From Podocnemis expansa (Eukaryota; Chordata; Testudines; Podocnemididae), in the NCBI GenBank assembly GCA_007922195.1, contig ML682003.1, positions 6,420,093 through 6,484,092 on the forward strand: a stretch of DNA of 64,000 nucleotides, in the 5' to 3' direction. The notes beneath the pieces are model-generated. The model saw only the letters and a program-made list of their open reading frames with translations, searched no databases and was not told where the DNA came from. Numbering within the stretch: position 1 is the stretch's first letter; every line of letters starts with the position of its first letter. The translations under genes and the position numbers were made by a program. Positions 28,501 through 37,500 of this stretch are shown in pieces.

Positions 28501-31500
28501 AGGAAGCTGATAATGTTCCAGAGGTGGTGAAGTTGGATGGAAGTTGCATCTCGAGAAAGGAAGAGGGAATTAACTTCTCCTAGTTGTGGACTTACGGGTG
28601 GTCTTATAGCATCTCTGAAAAGGAATGGACTCAACACAGGGATTCTGGATCTGGGAATGCAAACATGTCCGGTGGCTCAGCATGGGACCCAATTCTCCGC
28701 AGTCAGAGGGGTCACCTTCGTCTGGATCACTGGAGCTAGAGAGGGTCCCCTCAAAGAGGTGCTACCGGCCAGAGATGAACGGTCTTTGCTGGTTACAAGA
28801 GATCCTGAGATCTGGAACCTCTCGAGAGCGATGGTATCGATGATCACATTCTGGTACCTATGGACCTCAATGTTCATGGATTTTCTTGTCAAGTCTCTGA
28901 TTTATGTCCTATGGGACTGAAATGCTAGGCTAGTTCAAGCCAAATTAGAGATCTTCAAAGTGGATTTTGAAGAGAACTTAACCAGAAGTATGTAAGTGTG
29001 CTTCCTGGGTTCCCAGAATGATCCCAACTGAGGGTGCAGTACCAGTGCCAGATTTCATAGCAGGCATGGCTGGGGACCGAGTGACAGATACTTTAACTCA
29101 CTGCAATGTGAGCTTCCCCAAGGCAGTAGAGACTTGGCGGTCAACACTGAAAGAAAAGGACTGTGGGTCAGAAATACGAAGTTTGACACCCTACATCCTT
29201 GGCAAAGTTCAGCACCCACATGGAATACTGGGGTGGGGAAGATTTTCCCAAGGAATAATCCATCAATAAAAACTATGAAAACACTGAAATTATTAACTGT
29301 ACAAGATGCTAAAATCTATCTACAAAGCTAAACAGTAGCTTAAGGGATGAAGTCAAAGCTATGGACACAGTGAAGTTCCAGCCTAGCTCATGTGATGGTG
29401 AAATGGGACTGGAGAGGCAGTCAATTTGCCCCTTCCTTTATCCATGCAACTCAGAGGCATACGTCCATACCAGTGGACACAACATTCAAATTCTCTGGCT
29501 CCAGGCAGACGAGGCATACGTGCAATCCACAGCGGAATGTGACTGGGACCATTATTTGAAGAAGAATCCATACTTCCTTATTGGAACAAAAAATTGGTCA
29601 GGTAATGCGGTTCTGAGGGCACTCACTCCGAACTCCTTGTCTAGGATACTCTTCCTAATGTCATTTTCTTTCTCGAATGAGGCTAGATTTTCTGCACCAG
29701 CTCCTTGCTTTTGCTGCTGCAAAATAAGAGAATAATGGAAGCATTAAGAACACTAGAAGTTTGAAACTCCGCAGTGTCCCAGTCACTAGGCTGTGCCCCA
29801 TGGATAATCTAAATCAGTGACTCTCAACCTTGCCAGACAAGTGCACCTCTTTCAGGAATCTGATTTGCCTTGCACCTCAAGTTTCACCTCACTTAAAAAC
29901 TACCTGCTTACAAAATCAGACATAAAAATACAGAAGTGTCACAGCACATGACCGACAAATTGATTACTTTGTCATTTTTACCATATAAATATTGCAAATG
30001 ATTTACATAAATACTGTACTTTCTTTTCAGTGTACAGTGTGTAGAACAGTAAAACAAGTCACTGACTATGAAATTTTAGTTTTTATGAACTTTGTTAGTG
30101 ATTTTTATGTAGCATGTTGTAAAACAAGGCAAATGCCCAACTTGATGTACCCCCTGGAAGATCTTTGTGTACCTTCAAGGTTATGCATATCTCTAGCTGA
30201 AAGACTGATCTAGACCTTACGTGGGTTTTACAAGTCTTTTAAAAGTGATATTTCCTAAGGCATGGGGTGTTTTAAATTAAGGAAAAAAAATTCTATGAAC
30301 TAGAGACTTTTGTCTAGACAACAAAACACCAGGCCTCAAAGGAGTGCATCTTGTGCTTCTGGGCACAAAGTTTTCAGCTGTATAAGTCACTGAATTTCCT
30401 GGCAGCAGACACTGAGGGACTCCTTGAAGCCTATCACACCCACACACTGCACTGACTGGCAGACCACACCAATTTCATAGTGATAAAATAGAGTAAGTAA
30501 AAGATAAGTCATTTCAACTTTGTTTCGTGCAAGCTTCCCTATCCATCTCCCCTAAGAACAGGACACAAGATGACACAGAATTAAGTTTGGTTGCCAGCTC
30601 TTGGAGAAGAGAATTTGTTTATTTTTGCTAAAAAAAGGCCCCTGTTAACAAGTGACTAGATTAATCTAACGATTAGTAGTATCATTTTTGTAGCAATCAG
30701 GATTGGGGCTGTTAGAGTGACATACGTATGCACAGGAAAAGACTGCCTCTGGGCTGAAAAGTTTACAGCTTAATTAAGACTAGATACAACAAATGAGCAA
30801 CCAAATAGGAAAGAATGGGGAAGGGAGAAATAGGGTTACAAAGGTAGGATCACTTAATTACAGAGACTTATGCACAGTCAGATGATTTCAAATATTTACT
30901 TACACAACAGATATCAGGAATTAATACTTCCTAGTACCTGAGGCAGGATTCTCATCCATCCATCTACTGCAATTGCGTTAAAATCTACAGCACATGAAGT
31001 TCAAGGCCTATCCCCTGTTCATCTTTAAACTATGGAACAGCTTCCAAGAGACGAGGAAGCCCTATTGGTTAGGCTGTTTCAAACTACCAGGCAAAGCATT
31101 GGAGGAGCATACTGCAAAGTACAATTCAGGTGAAGTACACCACTGTCTCCTGGGTGTTGGACTAGACCAAAGAGCATTTTCCTCTCCCACATGGCAGTTT
31201 AAGAGCCGATGATTCCCCTCCCTCTCTTACTGCACTGCTCTCAAGGCTTGACTCAGATTTTCTTCATCTACCCTCTCTGGATTATCCTTCCTCTTCTTCT
31301 CCAAACTGAGGCAACTAAATGATGAAAAGTCTTTCTTCAGCTTTGAAAGTCAGCCCATCTGGCCCTGAGTGGCAGGCATGAAGTTAGATGGAGGACAGCT
31401 GTCTTCTTCACTCATCAGGGAACCCAAATGCATAACCACAAAAACATGATTTTCTACTGCCTAGAAGCTGTTTACAGACTCAAACACATCTGCTACCCAG

Positions 31501-34500
31501 TGGCTTGTGCTAGGGAGGCGAAAAAAGTTACCAACCTCTTGCTGAAGTTTAGCATAAAGGGTTTCCTTCTCCATCTCCATTTGCACCCGCTGGGATTCCA
31601 ACTCTTCCAGTGAAATTTCCAAGGGCTGGATTTCATCTCTTAAATCCAGGTCACTGCAAGATCCAGATCACTCAAAAGTTAGGCTATAAACAAACTGAGC
31701 CACTACAAAAGGATGTTACGTACTCTGATATTCTACTTTTATGTGGATACTTTTGCCATAAAACAAATGAGGAGTCCTGTAGCACTTCTAAAAACTAAGA
31801 AACGTAGTTATTGCATGGGCTTTCATGGGAGAAAATAATTATACAAATAGTCTGCTTTAATTGCTTGATTACTAAAAGCAATTCACTTTGCACAAATCTG
31901 ACAATCCCGTGCCCTTTGTTTGGTTTGCAAAACTCTTCCAGATGGATGGGTCCCCTGGCTCACAGGTTGGCACAGCATTCTATAACCTAGGGCCCTCATG
32001 CTAAAGGATCAGATTCAGAGCCAACTGAAGTCATTGTGCATCAGGTTCACAGTTAGCACAGCTGGAGATATTATGCGTAAAAACATACAATTCCTTGTCA
32101 GAAATAAACAATCTATGCAAATATTTTCCAGGATTACTGTGAAGCATATAAAAAGAGAGAGACAGATAGGAAGATTAACAGCAAGGCAAAAGAATACTAC
32201 CCACACATATCCATTCTGCTTCCAAGACAGAACCCAAGTTCATGCTCCCTGAATAAATTCTATCCTTTCAAAGGTTAGAATATGAACAGTAAGACAACAG
32301 TGGTTTACCCTAAAGCTAACACAAGAACATGGCATCTTGGTAGCGGGTTACAATATAGATTAGTGACTCACCCTGAAGTCAGAGGAAGCTGAGAATGCCA
32401 ACACCTCACAGAACTAACTGCTTGAATTTTAAGACAAGAGACAAAGAACCCATCTGTTATAGGCTTCTAAAATGCTCAGCAGAAAGCACAAATCAAGCCA
32501 CCAGAAAGCCCAGCAAACAGACACTCTATGACAGATCAATACTTAGCACTTTTATAGCCATTCATATTTTCAGAGCACCATACAAGGTGAGTTAAATAGT
32601 CCACGGTAGTTTAATGACTGAAAGCTAGAGACGTACTAACTTTTCCCTAGTGACAAACATAATTCACTGCAGTGACTGGTAATCCAGCCTGCCAACCACT
32701 CACCTAGCTCCAGCCAAACCAGAACACTTGATTGATCATTTCCTGAGCTTTGCACACTGTTACCTGATTATTTCTGTGATGTTAAAGCTGTCAGTCTTAG
32801 TACAAACAAAAGCTAAACTCCCATATTGGCCATCCATGAGCAGCTGCCTCCGTAGGTTTGCACTCAGCATCTCTTTGGCGGTTTTGTCATCCACTGCTCT
32901 GGTGATGTTGGCCACGACCCACACTGCATTGCAGTTCTTTAAATACTAGAAGATGGAAAGAAAAGTCAGTTTATGTGAAAACTGTAGTGATAAGTTCTGA
33001 ACCTTGAAACTTTCAACCAAGTCTTACTAAATAACATATTTAGAAGAACAGTCAAAAATTGTTTGCTTGGGATATGTTTGGTTTTTTAAGAAACCCAAAA
33101 TACCCATCACTCTTTCGGAATCTCCAGAACTGCACAGGAGTCTGAGTGGGAGCGTGCATGTTGAAATATGAAATGGAAGCTCCAGCTGGAAAATGCAAGG
33201 GGAAAAAATTTATGTGCCAAAGCTTTCAGAGCTGCTATAGAACAGTTACCAATATCTAACAGCGGTGAATCATTTACCAAGTTTAATGCTCACAGAGTGC
33301 AAAAAAAGTTATGTGCCAAAGCCTTAAGGCCAGTTGCTCAGAACACACTTAGCAGTGTTACTGATGGAGGTACACAAAAATTATTGCAATGGCAGAAAAG
33401 GTCTGTGTAGACAAACACACAGCTGTGTTAATTCTGACTGATTAAGGATTTTTAGCCTCTTACAAAAATCACGGTTGTACAGTTAAGCGAGCACAAGTGT
33501 AAGGCACTAATTTCAAAAATGAACTCTGCCATTACTTTACTATAGGAGAACTGATCAGTGGTCCATCTAGTATTGTGCTCAGTCTCTAACAACAATCCAT
33601 TTTTCTAAGGAAGGGATACCATGTCCTCAGTGCTCCTCATGTGCAATAGGAAAGCATCTATGACAATTACTTACAGACCTCAAACAACAACCAGTGTATG
33701 CCCTGAAGCACAAGGATAGATAACACTTGGAATTTTATCCTATTTAATGCAGCTGTGGATGCCATACATGTTATTAATCCTAGAGTTTTAGCAATCAACT
33801 TGCCGCAATGGCATCATGTGGCAGTAGGTGCCACTCATTAATTACATGGTGTTGCAAACGTTTATGTCTGGAAAATGGAGAAAAAGGGAAGAGGTTGCTC
33901 ACTCTCCCAATACACAGACAGAGATATAATGCTTGCAGGAGAATTGTGGAGTGGTTAAGACGACCAGTGCAGACCAGGGTCCAAGGAACCAGAAAGGCCA
34001 TTGATAGTTTAACAAACAGAACAATTCAAACCACAGTCCTTAAAAGTGCTGCACTTTCAGGGATGCTCTTGTACCTCTTTGGCAGCATTATCCCTGGCAG
34101 CATTGGAATCTCGTATTCCAGGCAAATCCACTAGAACTGCTCCAGTCTTCAAGACATCAGAACCAGGAACATGGATCTTGACACATTTAACAATGGGCCA
34201 AAATTCTCCACCTTTCATATCGCGCAAGTTATCAGTTTGAGAGTCAATGAATTTCTCTATTTTTGCACGGAAATCTGCTGCCTAAGCAAGGGAGAAGAAA
34301 CAAGAGCCAAGTTAACTAAGGAATTGGGCTGTGTGACTCCATTTAGCATGGATATCAGTCTGAAACAGCCTGAAGAGGTAAAGATGCAGGAAGTTTCTAC
34401 CTTCTCTGCAGAGATGTGTTTTACGGTCCCAAGATGCTGAGTCACCTCGTCCATCTCCTTCAGCTTGGGAAGTTCTGCTATCATCCCATATACAGCTTTC

Positions 34501-37500
34501 ACACGGCTATAGGCAGCACCAGCTTCAGTCTTGCGATCTGGGCATCTTTTTTTCAAATTACCAGATTTGTCTTTCATATCTTCTAACAGAGCTTTCAGTT
34601 CATTATCCCACTCCTGAAGAAGAACATAGAGGAGTCGAGTCAATATTCCAAATGATTCAGTGAGCAAATTGTTATACATAACTGGGTGATTATTAAAGTT
34701 AAAATGAACCAACACTAGATGCTCTTTTCGCCTCAAGGTATTTTAACAGTGTGCAGAAGAGTGAGTTCCATTACAGATGCTTTGCTGAGACCAAGAAACT
34801 TTTCAACTCATGAGCTAATCAGTAAAACAGGAAATAATTTTCAAGCTTTTTTCACTTTGTTTTTTCCTTTGAAGACAGATGAAAATTTTCCACTCAGATC
34901 TGATTCTCTCCTTCAGGTATTTACAGAGCTCCCTTTTACCACATTACCTAAGCACTGAAGTTAAACATACAAGCACAAAGCATACGATCCCTGAAATTTA
35001 ACATACAATATGAATAGCAATACTAAGTCTTGTGATGGACAACCAAACACCTGCTGAGGGTGTCCAACAATGAACTCTGGGTTCCTGCAGGTACGCTACT
35101 GATGGGCTGATATGATTAGCTCCGTAAGGTAATTACTTATGTACATGTAGGACTGATCTTGTCACTCTTTGCTTATTTGTGCTAAGTTGCAAAGGGGCAG
35201 CCATGTTAGTCTAATTCAGCAAAACAAGCAAGGAGTCCTGTGGCACTTAAAGACCAACAAATCTATTGCATGACCTTTCTTGGGAGAAATCGTCTGATGA
35301 ATTGGGATTTTACCCCACAAAAGCTCATGCGATAAATTTGTTAATCTAAGTGCCACAGGATTCCTTGCTTGTCTTGCTTATTTACATTGAATACGGCTGT
35401 TATATTGCCTGAAATTATGAGAATATGACAAGATTGCCTGAATGATAAAAATACTTCACAAGTGTCACAAGATGCACTCTGGACTATGATCTATGTAATT
35501 TTTCTGTTCATTTTGGCACTGTAATTGTATGATTTGATGCGAATTATGCCATGCAAGGTTTCCTTTTGAATGCTCTGCCATATTGCTATGGTATCATGTT
35601 CCACACAGCATCATGTATGTGTACAGATGTGATGCACGTGACATAGCACAGACCCTCAGGATTATCTCTAGCACAGAAGCTGAAGAATTCTGTAACAAAG
35701 ACAATAGGGCTAGCTGAATGCCTGTAGCTCCTCAGCTCAGGAAGACAGGGAGGAGCAGAGGGCAACTGAAAGAATGCAGACACCTTGAGACATAGAAGCT
35801 GCTGGGTTTTGGTCAGAGAAATACCATCTGAGAAGCAACCAACGATACTGAGCCTACCCACACAGCCAGAAGGACTAGGCTGACTGAAAACTCCACTAAA
35901 CAGCCAGTCTCGAGGGTAAGAACGGTGAGATAGGCTAAAGGGTAGTCTTGGAATAGTGTTATTATTTTAGCATGCATGTTATACCTTTTATTTGACTTGT
36001 AGAAACTCCAGACTCCTATATTAAATGATTGTGCATTGATTTGCTATATATGGACTTAAAATCATATCCTGACCAATAAACTACTGTTTGTTTTATCTAA
36101 AGCCGTGTGGACTTTAGAGGGTGTGAATCAGAGTGGTTGGGCCAACCCATTTCAGTGATAAATGGATGGACGCAAGTCAAAGGTTATGACAGTGTGGACT
36201 CCAATCCCTGTAAGATGTGGGTTCCTGGTAAGGTATCTGAGGACCAAGGGTGCTCGCTTGGGGACCATCCCATAGGTGGCCAGAGGACGCACATGCACTG
36301 CCTAGGACCGATTACATGCAGGATGCTGGAGTAGACTGACTCAGGAGTAAGTGGTCACAGTGGCACACTGGACCAGAAACAAGGAGCAGCCTGTCATAGC
36401 AAGCTTCTCTGACTGCCTTCAGATCTATAAGATTTACATGCATTTTGGTCTCCTGATGTGTTCGTGTGCCCCATGCTGTTTGACTATCCATCCAAGCTTC
36501 CCTGCCTAATTTCAAGGCAGCTGAAAATTGCCTTGTCCTATGTCGGGGACAGAAAAGGAACACCAATGCACACTTGTGCAGGATCTTTCCATCAAGTAAG
36601 CAAGGCCTATACCTTGACAGGAACTGTTGTTATGATTGTAATGCCGAAAATCATGTTTCGGCAGATTTTGAAACTTTAGTTGGACAGTAAAATCTGCCAA
36701 AACACGGTGTTCAGCACTAGGACTGGGAGCCTCCTGGGGCTGCTAGGCCAGGGCTGGAGTTGGGGGCCATGCGCAGAGCAGAAGCTTAAGTTGCAGCTGG
36801 GGCCATGGCCAAGAGCAGAGCTGTGAAGACAGTGGGGCTTGGTGGTGCTCCCTTCCTGCCCTTCTGGGGACTGGCTGGGCCCCACCACACTCCCCAAACA
36901 TTCCCCCTACCACCCAGGAAGGCAGGCCCCACAACTTGGGAGACCATTGGACTAGATGACAACAGTGCTCCCTTTTGGCCCTGGAATCAATGAAACCTTT
37001 ACAAACTAGAACACAACTCTGAAGATACAGTAAGACATACAACATTTAAAGATAAACGGCATTCACATAACAGTAAAAGTGTTCAAAAAGGCTTCAAGGA
37101 GACTTTGTTTCAAGTTATCAACCCTTGTACAATCAAAAATATGCCCATTAGTTTTGCAGATCAGCTTTAAAGGAGCTGTGCTAATTGGAACTTTCACTCA
37201 GGAACCCAGTGCAACCCTGAAAGAACGGAGATTGGGAGCAAGACAATCCAACTTAGGTTAATGGGTTTCAGGAAGCCAGACTTGTTAGAAGACACGTCTA
37301 GGAGGAGGGAGACAATGCTGTAGACTTCACATTTTGCCCATGAAGTGTTGTGTGAAGACAAAATGTCCCTGCACTCCACAGGAATGAAATTACTCTTCTG
37401 TGACCCCTTTACTGAAACGAGACAGGATACCAGTGCTGTCATACAACCATTCTACTGGCAACATCTGACCACTTTACTTACATTTGTCTTTGCTACCTAC

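Larger units (their letters stand above)
25011..29290 (-). mobile_element. Decayed DIRS fragment, copy 5 (RT and Gag)
   Basis: On the minus strand near 25550-25610 a broken RT block reads ALDMKDTYFHVNIHL, matching the LDLKDAYFHV core of the other copies. At 27838-28260 a Gag frame has AVWHTAVTCTSTPQEDGK in the place of the WQTPAS..PT signature. Stops and indels are frequent, and RNase H and YR are missing. A small hAT sits inside it at 27065. Confidence 0.5.
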
